Positions 8,782 through 17,110 of a stretch of 64,000 nt of DNA are shown here, one piece after another. The notes below the pieces were generated by a model. That model did not search any database, was not told where the DNA came from, and saw only the letters and a list, made by a program, of their open reading frames with translations. The position numbers and the translations under genes were made by a program. Each line of letters begins with the position of its first letter. Position 1 is the stretch's first letter. This DNA comes from an uncultured Dongia sp. (GTDB lineage Bacteria; Pseudomonadota; Alphaproteobacteria; Dongiales; Dongiaceae), in NCBI RefSeq assembly GCF_936916975.1, contig NZ_CAKZGO010000025.1, positions 1-64,000 of the forward strand. The letters are read 5' to 3'.

Positions 8782-9291
8782 ATGACCGAGATCAACCCGA
8801 CAGTTGCGGGAAGAGTATCGACCGCAAATCGGCCCTGGTGGGTCGGCCTTCCGATCATCGTGATGGGCGCCATTTGGCTATATGGCGGGGGTTCAATCCG
8901 TGCCACCACCGGCTTCATCGGCATCGGCCCGGCAGCCATCGTCGACACGGTGGGTGCCGCGCTCGTCGTGCTCGGTATCCTGCTCGTCATCCAGGCTCTT
9001 CGCGGCGTGCCGTTCACGCCGGAAGACGAAGAAGGCGCCAACGCCGCAGCACCACCATCCCGCAAGGCTTTCTGTCTGGCGCTCGGCGGTATCGTGCTGC
9101 CATTGGGCACGATCCAATGGCTGGGCTTTCCTTTGACGGCGATGCTCGTTTTTACACTCGTTACCCATGCCTTCGGATCGCGCCGCACAGTTCTGGACCT
9201 CGCCATCGGCTTGGCCTTGAGTTCTTTCTCCTGGTACGGCTTTTCCAAGCTTGGCATCGGCCTCGGCCATTTCCTGCCGCTCATCGGGTGA
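8782..9291 (+). CDS. tctB: Tripartite tricarboxylate transporter small membrane subunit TctB
   Basis: Small membrane subunit of the TTT transporter, 169 residues with four hydrophobic segments: near residues 16-38 ([19 protein letters not shown]), 50-72, 96-118 and 124-160. TctB proteins are poorly conserved, and the call rests on size, topology and position between tctC and tctA. I start at the ATG at 8782 ([10 protein letters not shown]); an upstream in-frame start would run through the spacer. The gene ends 4 nt before tctA. Confidence 0.85.
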   Translation: MTEINPTVAGRVSTANRPWWVGLPIIVMGAIWLYGGGSIRATTGFIGIGPAAIVDTVGAALVVLGILLVIQALRGVPFTPEDEEGANAAAPPSRKAFCLALGGIVLPLGTIQWLGFPLTAMLVFTLVTHAFGSRRTVLDLAIGLALSSFSWYGFSKLGIGLGHFLPLIG

Positions 9292-9295
9292 TCAC

Positions 9296-10780
9296 ATGGA
9301 TATTCTCGATCAACTGATCAGCGGATTTTCCGTGGCCCTCCAGCCGATCAACCTGTTCTGGGCGCTGATCGGCTGTGCTCTCGGCACGGCGGTAGGCGTT
9401 CTTCCAGGTATCGGCCCCGCCCTCACCATCGCCTTGCTGTTGCCCGTCACAGCACAGATCGCGCCGGAATCAGCCTTCATCATGTTCGCCGGCATACTCT
9501 ATGGCGCGCTCTACGGCGGCTCGACCACGTCGATCCTTCTCAACACGCCAGGCGAAAGCGGATCCGTCATGACCGCGATCGAAGGCAATCTGATGGCACG
9601 CAAGGGACGCGGCGCGGCCGCATTGGCCACGGCCGCCATCGGCTCCTTCGTCGCCGGCACGATCGGTACCGCGGCACTCACGTTTCTGGCGCCTGCCATT
9701 GCAGAACTCGCCTTCATTTTCGGGCCGGAAGACTATTTCGCCCTGATGATCCTCTCCTTCACCTCCGTGGCCGTCGTAATGGGGAGGTCCCGCGTGCGCG
9801 GCTTCACCTCGCTCTTTTTTGGCTTGGCGTTGGGCACGATCGGTATCGACACGCAGACCGGTCAGGCGCGCATGGTTTTTGGCTCGCTCGAGCTGCTGGA
9901 TGGCATCCAGTTTACGGTCGTGCTGGTCTCGCTCTTTGCGATCGGCGAGACGCTTTATGTCGCCAGCCGCCAGGCAGCGGTGCCGAAGGTCATCAACCCG
10001 CTCTCCGGCGGCACCTGGATGACGCGGGACGATTGGAAGCGCTCGTGGAAGCCCTGGCTGCGCGGCAGCCTCATCGGTTTTCCGATCGGCTCCTTGCCGG
10101 CCGGGGGAACCGAGGTACCGACTTTTCTCTCCTATACATTGGAACGCCGGCTGACCAAACATCCGGAAGAATTTGGCAAAGGTGCTATCGAGGGCGTCGC
10201 CGGCCCTGAAGCCGCGAACAACGCCGCCGCTGCCGGTATTCTGGTGCCGCTCTTGACCCTTGGCCTGCCCTCGACAGCGACGGCAGCGGTGCTGCTGGCA
10301 GCTTTCCAGAATTATGGATTGCAGCCGGGGCCAATGCTTTTCACCACCAACCCGACTCTGCTCTGGGGCATGATCGCGTCGCTCTATGTCGGCAACGTCA
10401 TACTGTTGATCCTGAACTTGCCGCTGGTGGGGCTGTGGGTCCGTCTGCTGATGATTCCACGGCCCTACATTTATGGTGGCATCGTCATGTTTGCCATGGT
10501 TGGCGTCTGGGGCATCTCGACATCGTGGATCGACTTATTGCTGGTGGCCGGGCTGGGTCTCATCGGCTATCTGGCACGCGTCTACAGTTTTCCGGTGGCG
10601 CCAGCGTTGATCGGTCTGATCCTCGGGCCGCAGGCAGAAATCCAGCTACGCCGGGCCCTTGCCGTCAGCCAGGGCGATTGGAGCGTGCTCGTCGGGACGC
10701 CGATCGCCATCACGTTACTAGTTCTGGCTGCGGCCACATTTTTGCTGCCCATGCTGATCCGGCGGCTGAGCAGGATATAA
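9296..10780 (+). CDS. tctA: Tripartite tricarboxylate transporter large permease TctA
   Basis: Large membrane subunit, 494 residues, about 12 hydrophobic segments. It carries the two conserved TctA regions: [19 protein letters not shown] with [19 protein letters not shown] in the first half, and [18 protein letters not shown] with [21 protein letters not shown] in the second. It uses the ion gradient to import the carboxylate supplied by TctC. The start at 9296 ([10 protein letters not shown]) follows the tctB stop by 4 nt. Convergent with the GntR regulator, whose stop lies 19 bp away. Confidence 0.93.
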   Translation: MDILDQLISGFSVALQPINLFWALIGCALGTAVGVLPGIGPALTIALLLPVTAQIAPESAFIMFAGILYGALYGGSTTSILLNTPGESGSVMTAIEGNLMARKGRGAAALATAAIGSFVAGTIGTAALTFLAPAIAELAFIFGPEDYFALMILSFTSVAVVMGRSRVRGFTSLFFGLALGTIGIDTQTGQARMVFGSLELLDGIQFTVVLVSLFAIGETLYVASRQAAVPKVINPLSGGTWMTRDDWKRSWKPWLRGSLIGFPIGSLPAGGTEVPTFLSYTLERRLTKHPEEFGKGAIEGVAGPEAANNAAAAGILVPLLTLGLPSTATAAVLLAAFQNYGLQPGPMLFTTNPTLLWGMIASLYVGNVILLILNLPLVGLWVRLLMIPRPYIYGGIVMFAMVGVWGISTSWIDLLLVAGLGLIGYLARVYSFPVAPALIGLILGPQAEIQLRRALAVSQGDWSVLVGTPIAITLLVLAAATFLLPMLIRRLSRI

Positions 10781-10799
10781 GAAGGCAGGGTACCGGAAT

Positions 10800-11516
10800 T
10801 CAGGCGGGTAAATTGCGGCGCGCGGGCTTCGCCGGTGGATTGGTCGCGAACGCCGCCTGCAGAGCGACCCGGGCCGCGCGGACATGCCGCCGCATCAGGA
10901 TCTCAGCGAGTTCGCCGTCATGCATCGCGATCGCCTCCGTGATACGCAGATGCTCTTTCCAGGCTTCGTGGCCGCGGCCGGGCACTGTGCGATGCAGGCG
11001 GCGGCAAAGTCGGAGCCGCGGATAAAATTGCTCGCATAGCAGTTCGGCGAGGATCGGGTTGCCGCTGCCATGGGCAATCCGCATATGGAAGTCTGTCTCC
11101 GGGTCGTCCTGCAAATAGGCACCCTGCGGATCGCGTTCAATCTCGCTGCGATGACCGGTCATCAGGTTTTCCAGGGCGGCAATCTCCTCTTTTGCCATAT
11201 GGTTGGCGGCGAGCCGGGCTGCCATCCCTTCCATCGCTTCGCGGACATCGAGCAGTGCCAGAAATTCTTCAGCACTCGGCTGTGCGACCCTCGCACCCTG
11301 GTTGACGACGTAAGTGACCAGGCCGCGTTCTTGCAAACGGCGAATTGCCTCGCGTACCGGGGCACGACTGGCACCATACTTCTTGGCGATGACTGGCTCG
11401 CTGAGTTTCTCGCCTGGGGCAAGTTCGCCGGTGAGAATCGCGCGCGTGAGATCCCTGTACAAGCGGGCCGTCAGCCCCTGCATCAACTCGATCTCGACAA
11501 CACCATCGTTCGGCAT
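10800..11516 (-). CDS. GntR-family transcriptional regulator, FCD (FadR C-terminal) subfamily
   Basis: 238-residue regulator. Residues about 15-80 form the GntR winged helix (LYRDLTRAILTGELAPGEKL, YGASRAPVREAIRRLQERGL), followed by an all-helical FCD ligand domain with the metal-binding pattern DPETDFH, EHLRITEAI and RRH. Such regulators usually bind a small carboxylate, often with Zn2+ or Ni2+, and leave palindromic operators when it is bound. Start at 11516 (MPNDGVVE) chosen because the fold begins there; longer frames have no family support. Likely controls prpDB-tctCBA through the palindromes at 5153 and 5216. Confidence 0.88.
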   Translation of the reverse strand: MPNDGVVEIELMQGLTARLYRDLTRAILTGELAPGEKLSEPVIAKKYGASRAPVREAIRRLQERGLVTYVVNQGARVAQPSAEEFLALLDVREAMEGMAARLAANHMAKEEIAALENLMTGHRSEIERDPQGAYLQDDPETDFHMRIAHGSGNPILAELLCEQFYPRLRLCRRLHRTVPGRGHEAWKEHLRITEAIAMHDGELAEILMRRHVRAARVALQAAFATNPPAKPARRNLPA

Positions 11517-11645
11517 CTCGGGTCCACCCTCGCTGGGTAACAAGCATAGCGGTTTCCGCCCGCATCGCGAAGGGACAATGATTCGGAATCTCCGCAATGC
11601 TACAGCACAAATTCGCCAAAGCTCTTGCCACATCAGGAGTCGGAA

Positions 11646-11762
11646 ATGCTCGATTTAGCCAGCCGCAAGGACATGGCGATTACCGAGATCGAGCGGTGGC
11701 CGGCGCCGATCCTAAGCTATGAACCCAAAAATAGTCGGCGTGCGAGCAATGAAACGCAGTGA
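11646..11762 (+). other. Short open frame with strong ribosome site, possible truncated gene
   Basis: A 38-codon frame begins at an ATG preceded by AGGAG with 6-nt spacing, unusually good for chance. Its product (starting MLDLASRKDMAITEIERWPA) has no function I can name. It lies between the GntR gene and the tRNA-like repeat at 11947, so it may be the 5' end of a gene cut off when foreign DNA entered or left. It could equally be a genuine small protein. Confidence 0.3.
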
Positions 11763-11946
11763 AGTATACCATACGGCATCGCACCGCTACCAACGGTCCG
11801 GTCCTGACTGAACCATGATGAAATCCAGTCGTTTTAGATCAGACGAGTTGTGTCCGGTTGCAATTAGCTCAGTCTGATTGATTCTGGCCGCGTGCCCAAA
11901 TTTCCCAAGAACCGGGACAAATCTGCAAAATTTCTTCGCAATCCTA

Positions 11947-12002
11947 TGAAAAGATTGGTGGGCCCGGAGGGACTTGCCCCCCGACAACACCGTTATGAGC
12001 GG
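11947..12002 (-). repeat. Truncated copy of tRNA(CAU) 3' half: candidate attachment-site remnant
   Basis: 56 bp matching 62557-62613 except for one missing base and two substitutions. The copy runs from 9 bp outside the CCA end through the T arm and variable loop into the anticodon loop, in the same (leftward) orientation as the intact tRNA. It then stops matching, so it cannot make a tRNA. An orphan 3' tRNA fragment is what the distal end (attR) of an element integrated in a tRNA gene looks like. Confidence 0.7.
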
Positions 12003-12627
12003 GCCGAAAAGACCCAGAACCCGGCAAAAATCCTAGGGACAGCGCTGAGTCTGGTCGGTTCCAGATGTGTTTCGTTTCAACCGCTTAAATCTGGTTGCGT
12101 GCCCATTGCGTGCCCAACTCCGTGCGGCATCCGGGAAGTTCCTGAGTGCCCTTTTTTTCAGCCTTCTCTTACAGTGATGGCCTACCAAACGGCGGTACTG
12201 TCGTCGCCGACGGCAGTGGTGAGCCGGCGGCGTGTGCCAGTCTGAACTAGCTTCACATCGGACCCAGCGGATGGACCGAAACGACAAGCGGTTCAATCCA
12301 TTTGAACTGACCACGTGCCCGAACTTGAATTCCATGTGAGACAGCGCGCCAGCGAGCCTGGGGCGACCAACCTGTTTTGTGAGACATGAACTCGAGACAG
12401 GCCAATCTCATCGCGCCATGCCGGCGCAGCCCAGATCAGCGGCTTTAATCCACCGGCGACACTTAAGTACGCGCTGCAAAAGGTGACAACCATGGCGCCG
12501 TTGAAGGTTCATCAAGCGATTGCGGAAGGCCGTTTACCATCCAATGCGACTCATTTTCGACTTAGGTCATTAGTTGTTATTGACTTCACATTCTGCCCGC
12601 CCTAATTGTAGAGATGCAGGGGGATAC
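12003..12627. other. Gene-free scar region next to the tRNA fragment
   Basis: About 620 bp without a believable gene. It contains the tandem 11-bp repeat at 12095-12116 and another GTGCCC-type sequence near 12314. A leftward open frame at 12033-12335 translates to a basic, low-complexity sequence with no domain and is probably chance. The stretch looks like degraded end DNA of a mobile element. Confidence 0.45.
12095..12116. repeat. Tandem 11-bp direct repeat (TTGCGTGCCCA x2)
   Basis: Two perfect head-to-tail copies of TTGCGTGCCCA. Related sequences (CGTGCCCA) lie at 11891-11898 and at 62513-62520, in each case just left of a copy of the tRNA repeat. Short repeated sequences flanking a tRNA attachment site resemble arm-type binding sites of tyrosine integrases. 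No integrase gene was found, so this is inference. Confidence 0.5.
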
Positions 12628-14298
12628 ATGAAGCAGACGACGCTGTCTGTAGTTCTGGAGGTTCAACCGCAGAGCGCCGACAATCTTTCGGCCCTCATAG
12701 GAGAACTGCGCCACCGGGAGGACAAACCACCACCTGGATCTAGCGAGCAATATGGCAGGCTTAAGAACGGCGTGCCGGTGCTGCATTTCATGTCCCTCAG
12801 CGTCTTTCCAAGTGCCGACTATGACCCAATCTTTGTCATCGAAGCCAATTTCGACGGACCCGCCGGCGTGTTCTGGGGTCAGTTGGAGGCAACGCTGGGG
12901 ATTGAGCTCCGTGCCATGCTGCGGTGCTGCAAGAAACCGGCAGACCAGGACGGCCCGCTCTATCTTGCTGTGACAAGCCCAGACTCCCGCGTTCCTTTGG
13001 CACCTTATCTCGAGGCGCGGACGCTCCGCCCCAGCGTGTTCCATCACGGAACGCGCGGAATGGACCGGGATCGAATTCTCCGCGAGGGCGAGCTCTTCTT
13101 GGCCACGAGACGCGTGCTGACGCAATCAAGCCCGACGCTTGCCAATCCATATCGAGCCATGACGGCCGAGCAGATCCATGCAAATTTGCGTGCAGCCTTG
13201 CAACCTGACTTCCCCTGGCTTGATATACCGGCGCCCATTCGCATCTCCCGGATCGAGCGTGCCGGCGATCTGGCTCGGCTCATTATTTTCCTGTTTCTGC
13301 TCCTGGCCTGCCTCTCTATTCCGGGCGCAGTCATCGCGTTCATATCTCCGTGGCAGCGCTTCCTCGTCATATTTGCTGTTCTGGGCTGCGTAGTGGCATT
13401 CGCCCTGTACCTTATGCGAGCCCCGCTGGAGGGTCTCGGCGCGCCCTCGCGCTCGGGCGGGTTGACGGCGAGCAGCCTGTCCCGGCGGAACAAGCTCACC
13501 TCCTTGGCGCATCCGGCCACCCTTGCAATAGCCGTGATGGTTCTCCTCGCGCTGTACATTGCCGTCGCGTCGGCCATTGGTACCGCGCTGGCCGTGCTGT
13601 TTACCGGCCTCCCCGTTGAAACCCTATGGTGCCCAACGATCCGGGTTGTTGCTCTCGGGCTCGTCAGTGTCTTTCTCTTCACGATTCCAGCGCTTGTGTT
13701 TTGGCTTCGCCGGTTGGAGCGACGGGACGCCTCCCACGATGCACCGCCAATCGATTCGGATATGATGCTCAAAATGGGGCAACGGGAAGACCGGATCGCG
13801 CAGAACCACATGGGCAGCGTCGTTCTGGTAAAGCCCGGCGTCCTGCGGACATTGTTGTTCCGGACGGGGCACCGGGGTCTCGGCCTCGTTCTGCGCGTTG
13901 TCGCCACCGACGGCTATTTGGGCAGCATGCGGACCATCCATTTTGCGCATTGGGCCTTCGTCAACAATGGCAGTCGGCTGATGTTCTTCAGCAATTTCGA
14001 CCACAGCTGGGAAAGCTATCTTGATGACTTTATCGAGAAGGCGCATGGCGGCCTGACGCTTGCGTGGGGCAGTTGCATCGGCTTTCCCCCCACGCGATTT
14101 CTTGTGCTGGACGGCGCCAGCCACGGCCGCAAATTCAAGGCCTGGGCGCGTCACTCGATGGCCGTCAGCCGATTCTGGTTCGCCGCCTATAAGGACTACA
14201 CGGTAGATCAAATCGAGCGGCATGCCCGGATCGCAAACGGGCTACGCCAAATTGCGCTGACGAAGAAGGAGGCCGACGCATGGGTAAGGGATCTATGA
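12628..14298 (+). CDS. Four-helix membrane protein with two similar soluble halves, partner of DyP peroxidase
   Basis: 556 residues; I do not recognise a named family. Residues about 1-200 are soluble and include LHFMSLSVFPSAD and FVIEANFDGPAGVFWGQLE. Four hydrophobic segments follow (about 213-240, 245-265, 290-325, 335-365). The soluble C-terminal part, about 390-556, contains IHFAHWAFVNN and LMFFSNFDHSWESYLDDF. The two soluble parts share an HF...NFD pattern, suggesting a duplicated ferredoxin-like (dimeric alpha/beta barrel) fold, the fold type also used by DyP peroxidases. Start at 12628 has GGGGG upstream. It overlaps the DyP gene by 19 nt, so the two are cotranslated and likely work together at the membrane. 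Confidence 0.75.
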   Translation: MKQTTLSVVLEVQPQSADNLSALIGELRHREDKPPPGSSEQYGRLKNGVPVLHFMSLSVFPSADYDPIFVIEANFDGPAGVFWGQLEATLGIELRAMLRCCKKPADQDGPLYLAVTSPDSRVPLAPYLEARTLRPSVFHHGTRGMDRDRILREGELFLATRRVLTQSSPTLANPYRAMTAEQIHANLRAALQPDFPWLDIPAPIRISRIERAGDLARLIIFLFLLLACLSIPGAVIAFISPWQRFLVIFAVLGCVVAFALYLMRAPLEGLGAPSRSGGLTASSLSRRNKLTSLAHPATLAIAVMVLLALYIAVASAIGTALAVLFTGLPVETLWCPTIRVVALGLVSVFLFTIPALVFWLRRLERRDASHDAPPIDSDMMLKMGQREDRIAQNHMGSVVLVKPGVLRTLLFRTGHRGLGLVLRVVATDGYLGSMRTIHFAHWAFVNNGSRLMFFSNFDHSWESYLDDFIEKAHGGLTLAWGSCIGFPPTRFLVLDGASHGRKFKAWARHSMAVSRFWFAAYKDYTVDQIERHARIANGLRQIALTKKEADAWVRDL

Positions 14299-15821
14299 CG
14301 CCGCCGGCCTCTCTAAGCTCGGCAGGATGGAAACTGAAGGCACCGCATGACGCGCAGGCGCAAGGCATCGTAGTCAGCGGATTCAGTGATCTTTACTGGG
14401 CAGAAGCCCTGTTCCTTGAGGCGGATCAACCCGGCTCCGGATGGATCGCCGCCCTCCGCACTGTGGCTCCCATAACTGACGCCACAGCAAAACAGGTGCG
14501 ATCTGCGGTCCTGGCTTTCACCTGTCCCGGGCTCGCGAAGCTCGGACTCGACGAGCACGATTTAGGTACCTTCGCGACGCCGTTTCGCGAAGGCATGTAC
14601 CAAGAAGATCGGCTGCGTCGACTGGGAGACAAGATCGACGGAAAATGGGAACCCACAGTGATTCCCGGCGGCCCCGTCTGGGGCGGCAATAATAACGCCC
14701 AAACGTCTGGCCCCTTCAAAACGGTCCACGCATTGCTGCTGCTTTATGACAAGACCGAAGCAGGTGTCCAGAACTGGGCCGACCAATTGGCCAAGACGCT
14801 TGCCCCATTTGGCGTCAACATCGTCCACAAGCTGTCGCTCAATCTGCAGCCAGGCGAAAACAAGATCGCACGCGAGCATTTCGGGTTTGCCGATGGCATG
14901 TCGCAACCGATTCCTTACGGCGATTCCGTCGTAGTGAGTAACAATCCATCGTCCAACAATCGGCCCTCCGAGAGAAATCCTTGGCATGGCGTGCCACTCG
15001 GCGAAATCCTGCTTGGCCACGCCAACGCACATCACGAGAAGGCGCCTGGACCGTATGTGAGAAGCAAGACAAATCGCGTTGCCGACCTGACGCGCGAGGG
15101 TGCGCCCGAAGGTTTTCTCAATCTCGGTCTGAACGGTAGTTATATGATCGTGCGGGAACTCCGCCAAGATGTCGCGGCTTTCTGGAATTCGCTGAAGGCC
15201 AACGCAGAGAGAATTCAACACCATGACCCGAGCGCAACCCCGGTAACAGCTGACTGGATCGCGGAGCGTATTATCGGCCGCACGCGGGACGGCCATCTGC
15301 TCTGCCCCGCCGGCGCCGTCCCGCCTGCGCCGGATGGACAACCCGAGAACGACGTCGGCTTCCTGCAGAAAGACCCATATGGCCATGGCTGCCCACTTGG
15401 CTCGCATGTCCGCCGCTCCAATCCTCGTGATGGGCTGGCGCCAGACCTCGCGGCCGCACAGACCATTCTCGATGCGGCGAACAATCATCGGATTCTACGG
15501 CGTGGCCGCAAATTTGGCCTGCCGGCGAGTGATCCCTACCACGATGACGGCCAGGAACGGGGCTTGCTTTTTATCTGTCTCAATTCCGATATCGCCCGGC
15601 AGTTCGAGTTCATTCAGCAAACCTGGGTTCTCAACCAGAATTTCGCCACCCTGTTCGACGAAACCGATCCTCTGGTCGGGCCGAAGGGCCGCTTCACCAT
15701 CCACGAAGAGGGAAAGCCGTTGCGACGAATCGTCGAGGTTGAGACCTTCATCCGAATGGCGGGCGGCGAGTATTTCTTCCTGCCCAGCATTCCCGCTCTC
15801 GATTATCTGGCGAGCTTGTGA
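14280..15821 (+). CDS. DyP-type haem peroxidase
   Basis: 513-residue dye-decolorising-type peroxidase. The catalytic Asp205 lies in FGFADGMSQP (the GxxDG signature), and the proximal haem ligand is His376 in GSHVRRSNPRDG; the C-terminal part has FICLNSDIARQFEFIQQ, typical of the long DyP class. No signal peptide is visible, so it is probably cytoplasmic or attached to the membrane protein encoded just upstream. The start at 14280 is set by a perfect AAGGAGG seven nt upstream, although an ATGA-type start at 14295 also exists. It overlaps the P450 gene by 4 nt (GTGA). Confidence 0.92.
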   Translation: MGKGSMTPPASLSSAGWKLKAPHDAQAQGIVVSGFSDLYWAEALFLEADQPGSGWIAALRTVAPITDATAKQVRSAVLAFTCPGLAKLGLDEHDLGTFATPFREGMYQEDRLRRLGDKIDGKWEPTVIPGGPVWGGNNNAQTSGPFKTVHALLLLYDKTEAGVQNWADQLAKTLAPFGVNIVHKLSLNLQPGENKIAREHFGFADGMSQPIPYGDSVVVSNNPSSNNRPSERNPWHGVPLGEILLGHANAHHEKAPGPYVRSKTNRVADLTREGAPEGFLNLGLNGSYMIVRELRQDVAAFWNSLKANAERIQHHDPSATPVTADWIAERIIGRTRDGHLLCPAGAVPPAPDGQPENDVGFLQKDPYGHGCPLGSHVRRSNPRDGLAPDLAAAQTILDAANNHRILRRGRKFGLPASDPYHDDGQERGLLFICLNSDIARQFEFIQQTWVLNQNFATLFDETDPLVGPKGRFTIHEEGKPLRRIVEVETFIRMAGGEYFFLPSIPALDYLASL

Positions 15822-17047
15822 CCGTGCCACGGGACGAGAATATCCTGCGGCAGAAGGCGGGTGGCCCGATGGTCTGGTTGATGGCACTGGCACCGCTTGT
15901 CTTTCGCTTGTTGCGCGCCGTCTGGCCGATTCCACACTTCGGCAAAACCTTTGTCGTGACCCGCTACGATGACGTGCGTGCGGTGTTTTTGGACGATCGA
16001 ACGTATCGGGTTCCCTATCGCGAGAAACTCGACGTCATCATGGGCGGTCAACCGTTCTTCCTCGGCATGGACGACACGGCGGACTATCGGCGAGATACGG
16101 GTGCCATGCGGCAGGTGGTATTGAGATCGGATGTTCCCACTCTCCTTGCGCCGGACGTCGAGCGACTCGCACAAGACGCCGTCGACAAGGGAAACGGCCA
16201 ACTCGAAGTGGTGGACTCGCTCGTGCGTCATGTCACCTTCAAGGTGTTCGGGAAGTATTTCGGCATAACCGATCCGCCGGGAGAAGATTTGCGCGTTTGG
16301 GCGACAAGATTGTTCGAGTTCCAGTTTGCCGATGCGGGCAACGACCCTGCGCTGAGATCGGAGGTTGACCATATTGCCCCGGCGCTCTGCGCGCATGTTC
16401 TGGCGCTGATCGAGGCACGCCTGCAATCCGGGATGTTCGGCGACGATGTCTTGGGTCGATGCTTGACGATGCAGGCCAAAGGCGAAATCGGATTCAGCGA
16501 CGATCAGATTCGCACTGCCCTGATCGGCTTCATGGTGGGCGGCCCACCGCAGCCGCCAATGGTGCTCCCGCAGGCGCTTGAACAATTGCTGCGCCGTCCC
16601 GACGCTTTGGCGCAGGCGCAACAGGCCGCCCGCGATGGCGACGATGCCCTACTTGCCGGTTTTGTCTTCGAGGCGATGCGCTTTGATCCTCTTGCGCCGG
16701 CTCTCCCCCGAGTAGCCACGCAGAAGAGCGTCATTGCAGTCGGTACACGCCATATGACGACTATTCCAAGCGGCGCCAACGTCTACGCAGCCTTCAGTTC
16801 GGCGATGATGGACGAAAGGCGGATACCGTCCCCGTTGCAATTCAATCCGCGACGGCAGCCGCACGAATACATCCATTTCGGCCATGGACTGCACACCTGT
16901 TTCGGCATTCACATGAATCAAGCTCTGCTGCCTTTGATGCTGAAGCCTCTTCTGAAGCGCAGCGGATTGCGCCGCGCGCCGGGCCGACCCGGCCACCTCA
17001 GCAAAAGCGGCGCGTTCTCCAATGCGATCAATGTTCTCTATGACTGA
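15818..17047 (+). CDS. Atypical cytochrome P450
   Basis: 409 residues. The haem-thiolate loop is HFGHGLHTCFG with Cys361, and the K-helix ExxR is EAMR at 285-288, so the P450 fold is clear. The I-helix around 236-250 reads GFMVGGPPQPPMV: the usual acid-alcohol pair (D/E-T) that delivers protons for O2 activation is absent. P450s without this pair often act on peroxides or isomerise them instead of using O2 and electrons from a redox partner. No ferredoxin or reductase gene is adjacent. GTG start at 15818 overlaps the DyP stop (GTGA), so peroxidase and P450 are translationally coupled. Confidence 0.9.
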   Translation: MTVPRDENILRQKAGGPMVWLMALAPLVFRLLRAVWPIPHFGKTFVVTRYDDVRAVFLDDRTYRVPYREKLDVIMGGQPFFLGMDDTADYRRDTGAMRQVVLRSDVPTLLAPDVERLAQDAVDKGNGQLEVVDSLVRHVTFKVFGKYFGITDPPGEDLRVWATRLFEFQFADAGNDPALRSEVDHIAPALCAHVLALIEARLQSGMFGDDVLGRCLTMQAKGEIGFSDDQIRTALIGFMVGGPPQPPMVLPQALEQLLRRPDALAQAQQAARDGDDALLAGFVFEAMRFDPLAPALPRVATQKSVIAVGTRHMTTIPSGANVYAAFSSAMMDERRIPSPLQFNPRRQPHEYIHFGHGLHTCFGIHMNQALLPLMLKPLLKRSGLRRAPGRPGHLSKSGAFSNAINVLYD

Positions 17048-17110
17048 TGCGCCAGCATTACCGGATCACGTTGCCTGCATACGATCGTAATACAGCGGAC
17101 ATTCTGTCGT

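Noticed and set aside
12033-12335. Leftward open frame in the scar region
   Set aside because: Arg/His-rich low-complexity product overlapping the tandem repeats; more likely chance.
14562-15488. 308-codon leftward open frame opposite the DyP gene
   Set aside because: DyP active-site motifs are on the plus strand; the antisense translation is featureless.
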